A DNA stretch of 64,000 nucleotides from CADCWN01 sp046328475 (GCA_046328475.1 JAXLWN010000007.1:62001-126000), one strand, 5' to 3'. Positions 55,070 to 64,000 are shown, counted from the first letter of the stretch. Notes: generated by a model not told the origin, from the letters alone. A program made the numbers and translations.

Positions 55070-55147
55070 TAGTAACGAGTAATGAGTAACGAGTAATGAG
55101 GAGGGACGGAATCCCACTCGTTACTCGTTACTCGTTGCTCATCACTC
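55070..55147. repeat. inverted heptamer arrays (GTAACGA/GTAATGA) between clpP and clpX
   Basis: Four units AGTAACG/AGTAATG (55070-55100), then a 14-bp spacer, then the inverted array (TTACTCG units, 55115-55147). The array ends 6 bp from the clpP stop codon and begins 15 bp before the clpX start, filling almost the whole intergenic space. Confidence 0.85.
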
Positions 55148-55152
55148 CCCGT

Positions 55153-55785
55153 CTATCGTCCCGCCGTCGTCGTCAAGGCCACCGGATGGATGACCTCGTC
55201 GATGATCCCGTACTCCTTGGCCTCGTCTGGCGTCATATAGTAGTCGCGCTCGGTATCTTTCCGGATGCGTTCCAGTGTCTGTCCGGTGTGCTCCGCGTTA
55301 ATTTCGAGCAGCGAGTTCACCAGCCGCAACGTCTCGCGCGCCTGAATCTCAACATCCGGAATCGCGCCACGGAAGCCGGTCGAACCCTGGTGGATGAGGA
55401 TGCGCGAGTGCGGCAGCGCGAAGCGCTTGCCCTTGGTCCCCGCCATCAGGATGATCGACGCCATCGACGCGGCCATGCCGACGCAGAAGGTGGCGATGTC
55501 CGGCTTGATGTACTGCATCGTGTCGTAGATCGCCAGGCCGGAGTAGACCTCGCCGCCCGGGCTGTTGATGTAGATGCTGATCTCCTTGTTCGGGTCCTCG
55601 CCCGCCAGGAAGATCAACTGGGCGACGATCACGTTGGCGACCTGATCATCGATGGGGGTGCCGAGGAAGATGATGCGATCCTTGAGGAGGCGGGAGTAGA
55701 CATCGTAGGTCCGCTCGCCGCGCGGGGTCGATTCGGTGACGTAGGGGATGACCGCCTGTGGCTTCGGGACGTAGATACCGGACAT
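55153..55785 (-). CDS. clpP: ATP-dependent Clp protease proteolytic subunit
   Basis: A 210-residue serine peptidase. The catalytic Ser is in FCVGMAASMASIILMAG, His in RFALPHSRILIHQ, and Asp in KDTERDYYMTPDEAKEYGII. The axial-loop start LKDRIIFLGTPIDDQVAN is also canonical. It forms the 14-mer chamber used by ClpX. ATG 55785 follows AAAGGA; the in-frame extension to 55881 is not typical. It sits between tig and clpX in the conserved tig-clpP-clpX order. The clpX gene is separated from it by a repeat array. Confidence 0.96.
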   Translation of the reverse strand: MSGIYVPKPQAVIPYVTESTPRGERTYDVYSRLLKDRIIFLGTPIDDQVANVIVAQLIFLAGEDPNKEISIYINSPGGEVYSGLAIYDTMQYIKPDIATFCVGMAASMASIILMAGTKGKRFALPHSRILIHQGSTGFRGAIPDVEIQARETLRLVNSLLEINAEHTGQTLERIRKDTERDYYMTPDEAKEYGIIDEVIHPVALTTTAGR

Positions 55786-55929
55786 GGTCGGGTCCTTTCT
55801 CTGCCTGGGTCCATCGGTGCCAACGACGCGACGCAGTGTGGGCGCTGCCACCGCGCGTGTGCCGATCACGGTATGGCTCATGATACTGTGCCGGGTGGCT
55901 TGCGACCACCCGGCACAGCGGGAAATACG

Positions 55930-57426
55930 CTATTCCTTGTCGGCCTGTTGCTCGCCCTCGGTCTCCTCGCCCGCCTCGTCGGCAGACGCGACGGCACCAG
56001 GTGCCAGCACGGCGTCCACCGCCGCTTCCTGCTCCAACTCGGCCATCTGCGCCGTCTGATCGGAAACATCCTCGGCGCTCGCCTCGATCACCGCCTCGGC
56101 TTCCGGCTCTTCCGGCGGATCGGCCGGGCCGCGCCCCTCCGTCGCGATGCCGATGATGTGATCCATCAGCTTGCGCTCGAAGAGCTCGTTCTCCAGCAGG
56201 TTGCGGATGTAGTTCCCGGAATAGATCTGGCGCAACTGCTCGCGGCTCTCGGAATTGCCGATCATCCGCTCGACTTCGGCGTCGATATCCTGGGCGCTGA
56301 CCGAGACCCCCTCGCGGGTGGCGATCTCGCGCAGCACCAGCGAATTGCGCAGCCGCCGCGCCGCCTCGGGGCGCAGTTCCTCGCGCAGTTCGTCCTCGCT
56401 CTGCCCCTTCAGGCGCAGATAGGCTTCCAGCGTCTGCTGCTCCTGCGACAACCGGTTCCGCAGATCCTCGACATCGCTATCGACCTGCTTATCGATCATC
56501 ACCGGCGGCAGTTCGACCGTCGCCAACGCGCTCATCGCGTTGACCACCTCGCTCGCCACCTCGTTGCGGGCCTTCTGGCGCTCGGCGCGCATCAAGTCCT
56601 TGCGCACATCGTTGCGCAGGGCCTCCACGGTCGTCGCGCGGCCCTCGCTGGCCGAATTGGCGAACTCGTCGTCCAGTTCGACCAGTTCCTGCTCCTCGAT
56701 CTTCTTCAGCGTGAGGGTGTAGACCATCGTCTTGCCGCGCATCCCGGCCTCGGCGGTCTCGTCATCCTCGCCGAACGCGATCTCGACCGACTTGATCTCG
56801 CCAACCTCCGCGCCGATCAGCGCGTCGCGCAGCTGCGGGAAGAGGTTGTCCTGACCGAGCACGTAGACGCTATCCGTGATCGGCTCGCGGTACGGCTCGT
56901 CGGCCCCCTTCTCCCACAGCTCCACGTCAACCGTGACGCGGTCCCCCTCCTGCGCGGCGCGGGCCTCGGCGGGCTCGTTCCAGGGGCTGCGGTTCGAGCG
57001 CAACCGCTGGATCGTCTCCTCGACCTGCTCGTCGGTCACGGCGACCGGGCGCGGCTCGGCGCGCACCTCGCCATACCCGGCGAGATCGATCGTCGGGTAG
57101 ACCTGCACCGTCACCTTGAAGGCCAGCGGCTCGGTCTGGTAAATCTCGACATCCGGCTCGCCGACCGGGTTGATCGCCTCCTGTTCGAGCGCCCGCTGAT
57201 AGAGCGGGTCGAGCAGATCGCGATCGGCCTGCTCGATCAGCACCTCGCGCCCGAGCATCCGCTCGATCACGAAGCGCGGGGCCTTGCCCGGGCGGAACCC
57301 CGGCAGGCGGACCTGGTTGACCACCTTGCGATAGGCGCGCTGCAGGGCCTTCTCAAACTCCTGCTCATCGGTGGTGATATCGAGGACCACCTGGCTCTCC
57401 GGGAGCCGTTCGACAGCGACGTTCAC
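55930..57426 (-). CDS. tig: trigger factor
   Basis: A 498-residue ribosome-associated chaperone. The ribosome-docking signature is VRLPGFRPGKAPRFVIERML at about 38-58. A PPIase-like domain follows (EGDRVTVDVELW, VLGQDNLFPQLRDALIGAEV), then a long helical C-terminal domain. The last about 70 residues form an acidic tail (EEPEAEAVIEASAEDVSDQT and on) longer than in most homologues. It is the first gene of the tig-clpP-clpX group. The ATG at 57426 follows GAGGGGAAGG. Confidence 0.93.
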   Translation of the reverse strand: MNVAVERLPESQVVLDITTDEQEFEKALQRAYRKVVNQVRLPGFRPGKAPRFVIERMLGREVLIEQADRDLLDPLYQRALEQEAINPVGEPDVEIYQTEPLAFKVTVQVYPTIDLAGYGEVRAEPRPVAVTDEQVEETIQRLRSNRSPWNEPAEARAAQEGDRVTVDVELWEKGADEPYREPITDSVYVLGQDNLFPQLRDALIGAEVGEIKSVEIAFGEDDETAEAGMRGKTMVYTLTLKKIEEQELVELDDEFANSASEGRATTVEALRNDVRKDLMRAERQKARNEVASEVVNAMSALATVELPPVMIDKQVDSDVEDLRNRLSQEQQTLEAYLRLKGQSEDELREELRPEAARRLRNSLVLREIATREGVSVSAQDIDAEVERMIGNSESREQLRQIYSGNYIRNLLENELFERKLMDHIIGIATEGRGPADPPEEPEAEAVIEASAEDVSDQTAQMAELEQEAAVDAVLAPGAVASADEAGEETEGEQQADKE

Positions 57427-57591
57427 GAATCCTTCCCCTCATCCCGGTCAATCAACGAGCGGCAATGCGCCGCCGACCTTCCTCATAGGCGGATTATTTC
57501 CCCGCCACCACAGAGACTCATCCAGTATAGCATAGGGGGCAATTGGCCCTAAAGCCCGAAAATCCAGCCAGATTGTACTGATCGAGTGGGA

Positions 57592-57748
57592 GAACGGGCG
57601 AAACGGCGAACGGGCGACACATTTTCGACAAGTCACCAGCCTATTTCGTCCCCTACTCTACTCCCCTAGCGCGAGTAACCCGGCCAGGAGACAGCGCAGC
57701 ATTTCGCCCGCTCGCCCGCTCGCCCATTCGCCGTTTCGCCCATTCGCG
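57592..57748. repeat. inverted octamer-type arrays upstream of tig
   Basis: GAACGGGCGAAACGGCGAAC and on (57592-57617) and, about 85 bp away, its imperfect complement CGCCCATTCGCCGTTTCGCC with preceding CGCTCGCC units (57702-57748). The right array ends at the TGA of ruvA. The 57427-57749 region otherwise holds the tig promoter area and no gene. Confidence 0.75.
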
Positions 57749-57749
57749 T

Positions 57750-58337
57750 TCACGCTTCGCTCATCGACTGCAGCGCCGCCACGATCCGCTCCTCGACACT
57801 CTTCCCGCTGTCGCGCGGCAGGCGATTCACCGCGACATTGGCCTCGGCGAGCGTGTAGCCCAGCGCCTGCAACGCCTCGATCACCTCGCTATCGGCGCTG
57901 GTGGGCGCGGGACCACCCGCCGCGCCACCACCAATATCCGCCAGCTTGCCGCGCAGGTCCAGGATGATCCGCGCCGCCGTCTTGCGCCCGATGCCGGGGA
58001 GACGACTGAGAAAGGCGACATCCTCGCTGCTGATCGCATTCAGCAGCGGCTCGGCACGCGTCGCGCTGAGCACGCTGGTCGCCACGCGCGGCCCGATCCC
58101 GGTCACACCGAGCAGCAAATTGAAAAGCGCCAACTCCTCGGTCGTGCCGAAGCCGTACAGCGCCAGCTGATCCTCGCGCACATAGAGAAAGGTGTGCAGT
58201 CGCACCTCGGCATCGATCTCGCCCGCATCGGCGATCGTCGTGCGCGAGGTATGCACCTGCAACACCAGCGGCCCGATATCGATCAGCAGACTATCGCCCG
58301 AGCGGCCGACGAGCCGCCCCTTCACCGCCGCAATCAT
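57750..58337 (-). CDS. ruvA: Holliday junction branch-migration protein RuvA
   Basis: A 195-residue protein. Domain I is an OB-fold starting MIAAVKGRLVGRSGDSLLID. The two helix-hairpin-helix motifs of domain II are LLGVTGIGPRVATSVLS and LSRLPGIGRKTAARIILDLR. Domain III at the C-terminus is ALQALGYTLAEANVAVNRLP. It binds four-way junctions and loads RuvB, which is not in the window. The start ATG 58337 directly abuts a heptamer array (TACTTCG units) with no recognisable Shine-Dalgarno. The stop also abuts an array. Confidence 0.95.
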   Translation of the reverse strand: MIAAVKGRLVGRSGDSLLIDIGPLVLQVHTSRTTIADAGEIDAEVRLHTFLYVREDQLALYGFGTTEELALFNLLLGVTGIGPRVATSVLSATRAEPLLNAISSEDVAFLSRLPGIGRKTAARIILDLRGKLADIGGGAAGGPAPTSADSEVIEALQALGYTLAEANVAVNRLPRDSGKSVEERIVAALQSMSEA

Positions 58338-58466
58338 GCGAAGTACGAAGTACGAAGTACGAACGACGAAGTACCAACGAGGAGAGGCGGTTGCGTTACA
58401 GGCGTGTGCATAGGTGCCCCCGCAAGTGAACTCACTTCGTACTTCGTACTTCGTACTTCGTACTTC
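58338..58466. repeat. inverted heptamer arrays (ACGAAGT) between dcd and ruvA
   Basis: Four to five units of ACGAAGT (58338-58375), a 56-bp spacer, then the complementary array of TACTTCG/TTCGTAC units (58432-58466). The left array provides the ruvA 5' leader. The right array encodes the dcd C-terminus and stop. Confidence 0.88.
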
Positions 58467-59025
58467 CATTCTCCCGATAGCGCGACGCCACCGGCCCCAC
58501 CTGCCCCTGATACTTGGAGTTGAGCGCCGGGTGCCCATAGGGGCGCTCGGCGGGCGCATCCATCTGCATGAACGAGAGTTGGCCGATCTTCATGCCCGGC
58601 CAGAGCTTGATCGGCAGCGGCGCGACATTGCTCAACTCGAGCGTAATCTGCCCATTCGCCCAGCCCGGATCGACAAACCCGGCCGTCGCATGAATCAGCA
58701 ACCCCAGCCGCCCGAGCGAACTCTTCCCCTCCACCCGCGCGACCACATCATCCGGCAGCGTCAGCCGCTCCAAGGTCGTGCCGAGGGCGAATTCGCCCGG
58801 GTGGAGAATGAACGGCTGCCCCTCCTCGACCGTCACCGGCTCCATCAACGCCTCGTCCAGATCGCGCGGATCGATCGAGGTCGTGGTGTGCCGTCGGAAC
58901 GCCAGGAACATCTGCCCCAGCCGGATATCGATCGACGCCGGTTGAATCTGGCTGTCAGCGAGCGGCTCGATCACCAGGCGACCTTCGGCCAGCAACCGCC
59001 GCAGCGTGCCATCGGAGAGGATCAT
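58432..59025 (-). CDS. dcd: dCTP deaminase (Dcd/Dut family)
   Basis: A 197-residue trimeric-fold nucleotide hydrolase. It starts MILSDGTLRRLLAEGRLVIE. The characteristic motifs are IQPASIDIRLG, FILHPGEFALGTTLE, VEGKSSLGRLGLLIHATAGF and VDPGWANGQITLELSN. It makes dUMP precursor by deaminating dCTP, or in bifunctional forms also hydrolyses dUTP. The last residues (STKYEVRSTK) come from a heptamer array, so the original C-terminus was probably lost or extended. ATG 59025 begins the canonical protein. The long upstream frame is not typical. Confidence 0.92.
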   Translation of the reverse strand: MILSDGTLRRLLAEGRLVIEPLADSQIQPASIDIRLGQMFLAFRRHTTTSIDPRDLDEALMEPVTVEEGQPFILHPGEFALGTTLERLTLPDDVVARVEGKSSLGRLGLLIHATAGFVDPGWANGQITLELSNVAPLPIKLWPGMKIGQLSFMQMDAPAERPYGHPALNSKYQGQVGPVASRYRENGSTKYEVRSTK

Positions 59026-59199
59026 CGCCCCAGCCCCCAATCCGCGAACACCACCAGCACGGCCCCGCCGAGCGCCATAGCCCACCCCTACCATCATCAC
59101 CGGGAACGTACGTACACCAATGGCACCAGTGTACCACCCCGAGAGAGCCGGGGACAAGGGCAGCATCAGCCCCGCAGCGGATGAGCCTCGCTGCTGGTG

Positions 59200-59484
59200 T
59201 CAGTCCTCAGCTTCGGGGAATTGCCGGTGATAATCGGCGAAAGACCCGCGCCGCACCGGCTCGCTCGCCGCATCGGCGTAGGACGCCTCGATGCGCGCCT
59301 CGGCGGCCAGCGCGGCGATCACCCGCGCCAGCGTCGCCGCCGCCCGCTCCTGCGGGTCCAGATCCGCCGCGCGCGGCGCGAGCAGCGGACGCAGCGTCAC
59401 AACGGCCCGTTGCTCCAGTTCCCCCAGCGCCGCCGTCACCCACGCGTCGTATCCGTCGTCGGCCAGCATCCCCTGTTCGTCCAT
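59200..59484 (-). CDS. small acidic protein of unknown function
   Basis: A 94-residue protein with an acidic, helical composition (DDGYDAWVTAALGELEQRAV, then ERAAATLARVIAALAAEARI) and a C-terminal GSFADYHRQFPEAED. There is no membrane segment, cysteine or recognised motif. ATG 59484 has GGGGAGGGG upstream. It stands alone in a long spacer upstream of dcd on the same strand. A coding region is likely from codon pattern and ribosome-binding site, but function cannot be assigned. Confidence 0.5.
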   Translation of the reverse strand: MDEQGMLADDGYDAWVTAALGELEQRAVVTLRPLLAPRAADLDPQERAAATLARVIAALAAEARIEASYADAASEPVRRGSFADYHRQFPEAED

Positions 59485-60593
59485 CGTCCCCTCCCCGCCC
59501 GTCGCCCCAGCGCAAAATCCTGCACGCGCCCACCATGACAGGGCGCGGTGGAGCGGCGGTTGCGCCAGGGCAGCGCACGCGGTGGAGGGCCAGAGTTCGC
59601 GGGGGAGCATCGGCCGTATCGCGCCGCGCCGGGCAAGGGGAACCCGCCGGTTGGGTGCCGGCGGGCGGTAGGAGAAAGCAGCGGTGCGCTGCGTTTACTC
59701 CAACATAGCGGCGAGCAGTTGCGATCCGGTTGCGGCCCGGTGACGCAGACAGGGGAGGCCCGGCGCGGGAAACGCCGGGCCAAGGGGGAGGAGGGAATGG
59801 GTGTACCTCATCGAACGCGCGGCGGGCGCACTTGGGCAGGCTTCCGCCAAAGTCGTTAGTGAGATATCAAGAGGCATGGGAATACCCCGCCGCCTGCGGC
59901 CGGACCACCCCTTGCAGCCGGATTCATACAGCGCACGAACGTAGCCCGGAGACTTCATCTCCGGGCGGGCTGCGGATCGAGCACCAACGTTGACGACATT
60001 CCGCATTGGTTGGTGGAAGTTGGTGAAGCAGCAGGGCCTGGATGAGGTAGGCCCTGCCCCATGCGCTTCCGTCGCCGGGATCACCGGGCAAATATACCTT
60101 CAGGTCTACTAATCGATGTACGTTTCAATCACAACCGATCAATTCTTCCCCAACCTGGCACGATCCGGCCCCGCCCTCGTGGTACGGTATTGCAGAGGCG
60201 ACACGCTTTGTCGTCCACCGAGCACTATCCGCGCCGCCCATTGGCCGCGCCCAACCCACGGAGGAGCCACTGTGACTGCAATACCTACCCCAGCCACCCG
60301 TTCAAGTCCCCCACCGGGTACCCGGGCCAAAGCGGGTGCGGCGGGGATTGAGGGGCCAACCTACCGCCAACTGCGCAGTTTCGCGCACACCCCGATCGCC
60401 AAAATCCCGCACTGCTGCGCGGATTTTGCCCACCCTACCCTGCCCCGAGTGAAGAGGAAGAGGAAGAGTTTTCAAATGCAAAACAAAACCCTACTTTTCC
60501 GGCGTAATTCACTTACACCCCTGGGAACCTTCTCCCCGCCAACGCCGTACACCATCGAGAAGCGATCGAGCTACCACACAGACAGGGGATAGG
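59485..60593. other. intergenic stretch without a supported gene
   Basis: About 1.1 kb in which I see no convincing coding sequence. It holds a CCCGGAGA-CTTCA-TCTCCGGG palindrome (59945-59965), a dispersed-repeat type. A GGAGGAG-preceded GTG near 60271 opens a short frame (ending 60592) with no recognisable domain. An A+T-richer stretch (about 60445-60500) before the next gene may hold its promoter. Confidence 0.5.
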
Positions 60594-61828
60594 ATGCATC
60601 ACGCAGGCCGCAACCCGGGCAGCCAGCTCCCGACCGTCGCCCTCTGGCTGGGCGCGCACTGGCGATCCTCCTCGCCGCCTGCGGCGGATCGGGCAGCTCG
60701 GCAGCACCGCCAGCAACCACCGCCCCGGTGGCCTCACCGGCCACGACCACCATCCGCGTCCCGCAGAGCGCCAACCAGACCGCCCTCACCGAAGAGCACA
60801 CCCTGACCCTGCCCAGCGGCTTCCAGATCGCCGTCTTCGCCGCCGGGATGAGCAAGACCCGCTTCCTGGCCTGGAGCCCCGAGGGCGACCTGGTCGCCTC
60901 CGACATGACCCAACTCCGACGGCAAGGTCTACATCCTCCCCGACCGCAACCACGACGGCACCGCCGACGACCGCGTCATCTTCGCGCGCGGCCTGGAGAA
61001 CCCGCATGGCCTCGCCTTCCACGACGGCTTCCTCTACATCGCCGAGGAGGAGCGCGTAATACGCCTCCCCTGGCGCGGCGGCCAGCCCGCCGCAGGTTCA
61101 CCCGAGGTCGTGATCCCCAACCTCCCCGGCGGCGGGCACTACACCCGGACCATCGGCTTCGGCCCCGACGGCAAGCTCTACCTCTCGATCGGCTCGAGCT
61201 GCAACGTCTGCGACGAGCAGGACGATCGCCGGGCGCGGGATCGTGCAGTACAACGCCGACGGCAGCGGCGGGCGCGTCTACGCCAAGGGACTCCGCAACG
61301 CGGTCGGCTTCGTTCAAGCACCGGGCAGCGACGAACTCTGGGCCACGAACAACGGCCGCGACGGCCTCGGCGACGACATCCCGCCCGAGACGATCAACCT
61401 CGTGCGCGACGGCAACGACTTCGGCTGGCCCTACTGCCACAACGGCCGGATCAAGGACAAGGAGTTCGGGCGGCTCGGCTCCTGCGACAAAGTGACGCGC
61501 CCGGCCTTCGAGATGCAGGCCCATTCCGCCCCGCTCGGCCTCACCTTCTACCCGGCAGCGCCTTCCTGCCGACTACAACAGCGACCTCTTCGTCGCCTTC
61601 CACGGCTCCTGGAACCGCACCACCCCCACCGGCTACAAGGTCATCCGGGCGCGCTTCACCAACGGCCAGCCCACCGGCAAGACCGAGGACTTCATCACCG
61701 GCTGGCTCGGCGCAAGCGGCAACGCCTGGGGCCGCCCCGTCGACGTCAGCGTCGGCCCCGACGGCAACCTCTACATCACCGACGACGCCCTCGGCATCGT
61801 CTACCGCGTCAGCACCGCCGGTCAATAG
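60594..61828 (+). pseudogene. glucose/sorbosone dehydrogenase (GSDH)-type beta-propeller lipoprotein, frameshifted
   Basis: ATG 60594 (AGGGGAT upstream) leads, after a shift near 60655, to a lipobox-like LAILLAACGGSGSS. The propeller then reads, over several frames, TLPSGFQIAVFAAGMSKTRF, DGKVYILPDRNHDGTADDRV, GLENPHGLAFHDGFLYIAEE, GFGPDGKLYLSIGSSCNVCD, GLRNAVGFVQAPGSDELWAT and DNDFGWPYCHNG-like DGNDFGWPYCHNGRIKDKEF, ending in VSVGPDGNLYITDDALGIVY. The order fits PQQ-dependent soluble sugar or aldose dehydrogenases. At least four frameshifts. The substrate is unknown. Confidence 0.72.
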
Positions 61829-61865
61829 CAAGAAGGCAGGAGAACCTTTCTCCTGCCCATCTATC

Positions 61866-61896
61866 CGACTGCCCGACTGCCCGACTGCCCGACTAC
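61866..61896. repeat. ACTGCCCG octamer array at a stop codon
   Basis: About three and a half copies of ACTGCCCG between the convergent dehydrogenase and module-bearing genes. On the minus strand the TAG of the latter (61893-61895) lies inside its first unit. Confidence 0.75.
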
Positions 61897-62766
61897 CTCG
61901 TCACCTGCGCCAGCACGATGCGCCCGAACTGCCCGAGCAGGATGTCGTAGGGCGCGACATTCTCCGGGTGGCGCTCCAGGCGGGCGCGCTCGAAGTACTG
62001 CTCCAGGTGTTGCCATCCCCCAGCTTCTCGGTGATCACCTCGCTGATCGGATAGCCGAACTGCGCCAGCCCGCCATTCGCCGACCAGAAGCCATAGAAAT
62101 CGTTCGGCACGTTGTGCCCGGTCTCCGTGAACCAGACCATCGTCGAGTCGGGCATGCCGGGCGGGTCGGCCGGGTGATGCGCCGCTCGAACTGGCCGAGC
62201 AGCACCTCGAACTGCACGTCGGCGCTCTCGGGGGTGATACTCCAGGCGGGTCCGCTCGAAATACTGCACGGTATAGGGCTGGCCGCCCTCTTCCAGCACC
62301 GCTGAACCCCTCGCTCAGCGGGAAGTCGTTGATCGCCAGCCCGCCGGTCGCCTCCCAGTAGCCGAAGCGCCCACCCCGTGAACCCCGTCTCAGCGAAGTG
62401 GCGCTCCGGCTGGTTCACCTGCACCGCGAAGCGCGTGGAGCCAAGGATGCTCCCGCCACCAGCGGCGGAAGACTGTCGCGCCAGGCCGGTGCTCTCCTCG
62501 AAGCCGGTGGAGTCGAGCGTCAGCGCGAATCGGCCCTTCGTATCGGTGGTGACCTCGTAGGTCTGCCCGAAGACCTGGGCCACGTTCCACCAGCACGCTG
62601 GCGCTTCGCGCTCGCCGCCAGCCCTGCGCCGGTGATCACAAATTGCGTGCCCGGTGCCCCATGCGGCGCGACGCTCACCCCCGAGGAGGCGCCGACCACG
62701 CGGAAGACGAGCGGATGCCACCAGCGCGCCGCGCATCGCCCAGATCGTGAGGATTCGTCCCTTCAT
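61893..62766 (-). pseudogene. secreted protein with two LGFP-like modules, frameshifted
   Basis: ATG 62766 starts MKGRILTIWAMRGALVAS, a hydrophobic signal. Then, over changing frames, come GVSVAPHGAPGTQFVITGAG (an IPT/Ig-like start), FGQTYEVTTDTKGRFALTLD and RFAVQVNQPERHFAETGFTG. The two C-terminal modules include PYTVQYFERTRLEYHP and FTETGHNVPNDFYGFWSANG, GGLAQFGYPISEVI, and, at the end, LLGQFGRIVLAQVTR before the TAG at 61893. At least five frameshifts. It shares the module with the proteins at 7156 and 45104. Confidence 0.6.
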
Positions 62767-62822
62767 CTACTTCTCCTGGCCCAAGCAGCGCCAACGGCCG
62801 ACGCGCCAGGCGTCGGCCGATC

Positions 62823-64000
62823 TCAATCTCCCGGTAGCGCCGGTTCCTCAACCCCGTCGCGCGTCAGGGTGCCATCGCGCACCTCCACCCGCTCCAGGTT
62901 CGGCAGGAGGCCAGCGGGGTAATTGCCGAGGTCGGTCGCCGTCAGCATCGTCTGAATCTCGTCCCGCTCGACGGTCTCGGTCACGAAGCGACGATGCGCC
63001 GGGTCCAGCTCGGAGGCCGCGTCATCGAGAAGCGCAAGATCGCGCCTTCGCTGCTCTCCTCGGTGGATCAGGTCGATCTCGGCCAGCTTCAGGGCCAGCA
63101 CGGCGAGGCGCTGCTGTCCGCGCTGGCGAGCCGCATGTGCCAACCTCCATGCCGCCGAGCGTGAAGCCGATATCGTCGCGGTGCGGCCCGACGAGCGAGA
63201 GGCCACGCCGGTATTCGTGGCGGCGCTGCGTCCTCCAGATGGCCCTGGAAATCGCGCGACGATCCGCTCGCGCCCGTTGTGGTCGTAGTCGGCTCCCGCG
63301 CGCTCGCGCAGCGTGCTCGACTCGACCCCGGCCCGATAGACGATGTCGAGCGGTTCCTCGGTGCCGGTCAGCAGGGCGAAGCGCGCCCGCGCCAGCCGCC
63401 CCAGGTGCCGGTGGTCAACTCGCCGCGCCGGCGACGACGTAGGAGCCGAGGCGCACCAACTCCTCGTTCCAGTAGCTCATCTCCTGCTGCACCGCGGTCG
63501 TCCGCATTGCGCCCCTCCTGCGCGAATTGCCGAGGAGGCTGTTGCGCTGCTCGACGATGCGGTTGTAGAGGTTGAGCTGCCGGATGTAGTGGTTATCCAC
63601 CTGGGCGATCGTGATGTCGAGGTAGCGGCGGCGAATGGAGGGGGAGCCGATGATCAGTTCGAGGTCTTGCGGCGAGAAGAGGACGACCTTGACCATGCCC
63701 ACGGCGTCGCGCGCGTGCCGCCCCACGCCATTCACCTTGATCCGCTTGCGGGTGAGCCGCCCGGCCCCGTTGCCCGCGCCGTTCGAGCCGTGGTCGTAGC
63801 CGGTCGCCGACGGCGCGTTCGGATCGACCGACAGGCCGATCTCGACCTCGGCCGCGCCCTCGCGACGCTCGACCGTGCCGACGATCCGCGTGTAGGGCGG
63901 CATGCCGTACTCTTCGCCGCTCCCGAAGCGGATCAGCTCGCGCTCGACCCCGGCGCGCGGCGAGCGGGTCGTCGCCAGCAGGTAGAGCGCCTCCAGAAAG
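62823..64000 (-). pseudogene. recF: DNA replication and repair protein RecF, 5'-truncated by the window and frameshifted
   Basis: Reading from the right edge, one frame gives LYLLATTRSPRAG, the region just after the RecF Walker A. Then (63415-63903) come MVKVVLFSPQDLELIIGSPS, IRRRYLDITIAQVDNHYIRQ, and LYNRIVEQRNSLL. A later frame gives LALLDDAASELDPAHRRFVT (Walker B and D-loop), ending TLTRDGVEEPALPGD at 62823. RecF loads RecA at single-strand gaps. Several shifts between 63000 and 63500. The start lies beyond base 64000. Confidence 0.8.

Noticed and set aside
58338..58466. Repeats considered as a CRISPR array
   Set aside because: Units are 7 bp without spacers, and no cas genes are nearby. 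The same holds for the other arrays.
60116..60592. 158-residue plus frame before the GSDH-type gene
   Set aside because: No recognisable domain and mixed codon pattern. A GGAGGAG near 60265 gives weak support only, so I left it as intergenic.
63580..63605. TTATCCAC-like DnaA box next to recF, suggesting a replication origin
   Set aside because: A single imperfect box lies inside the recF coding region, with no cluster, no A+T-rich unwinding region and no dnaA or dnaN in view.

Overview
The window is G+C-rich DNA (with a lower-G+C patch at about 50.0-51.6 kb) from a bacterium that is probably a Chloroflexota member, perhaps Thermomicrobia-like. I infer this from the mixture of genes: several secreted proteins ending in a shared 'ETGHN...FRxYW...FGYPIS...VQYFERARFEYHPEN...LGQFGR' module, large ATPase-LuxR regulators, paired zinc-ribbon membrane proteins, and a housekeeping tig-clpP-clpX block. 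No rRNA, tRNA, CRISPR array, integrase or transposase was recognised. Many genes are interrupted by single-base frameshifts, clustered at about 11-12, 15.5-18, 23.5-28.7, 35-38.5, 43-45.4, 50.5-53.4 and 60.6-64 kb. Neighbouring genes such as sucC, mtnA, clpX, tig and ruvA are clean. Much of the breakage is therefore probably assembly or sequencing error, not decay, and I mark it gene by gene.

Layout. 0-4 kb: a LysR 3' end, a duplicated pair of DUF4232-type lipoproteins and a DUF104/PIN toxin-antitoxin pair. 4.2-13.5 kb: an ADP-forming acyl-CoA synthetase with a C-terminal GNAT domain, a secreted glycoside hydrolase and two PMT/GT39-like membrane glycosyltransferases. 13.5-20.8 kb: two acetyltransferases, a GH63-like fragment abutting a broken crotonase, an Rpn-like nuclease, a molybdopterin-binding protein, a membrane-anchored predicted pseudokinase, a YtxJ-like bacilliredoxin and a LiaF-like protein. 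20.9-23.2 kb: sucCD with an extraordinary poly-C tract between the two genes. 23.3-28.8 kb: a regulator and secreted-protein block bounded by a perfect 107-bp direct repeat. 28.8-42.8 kb: a large hydrolase, NDH-2, LysE, SnoaL-like, AbgB-like peptidase, a MalT-like regulator, a hydrolase-S41 fusion lipoprotein, a DUF433/DUF5615 pair, mtnA and PadR. 43-52.5 kb: surface proteins (including one with an LPNTG signal), a ygiB/ygiC-like pair, zinc-ribbon proteins, and an ECF sigma factor with a zinc-finger anti-sigma. 52.6-64 kb: an SDR, clpX-clpP-tig, ruvA, dcd, a glucose/sorbosone dehydrogenase lipoprotein, another module-bearing secreted protein and the 3' part of recF.

The most striking non-gene signal is a family of short tandem repeats with a period of 7 bp (occasionally 8). 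The unit differs at nearly every locus. The arrays sit directly against stop codons or start codons, and several form inverted pairs around a central palindrome. At least a dozen occur here, one lies in frame inside a coding sequence, and several encode the last residues of proteins. They resemble in period the heptanucleotide STRR repeats known from heterocystous cyanobacteria, but the stop-codon association and inverted-pair architecture look unusual. They coexist with at least six families of dispersed palindromes (REP-like).
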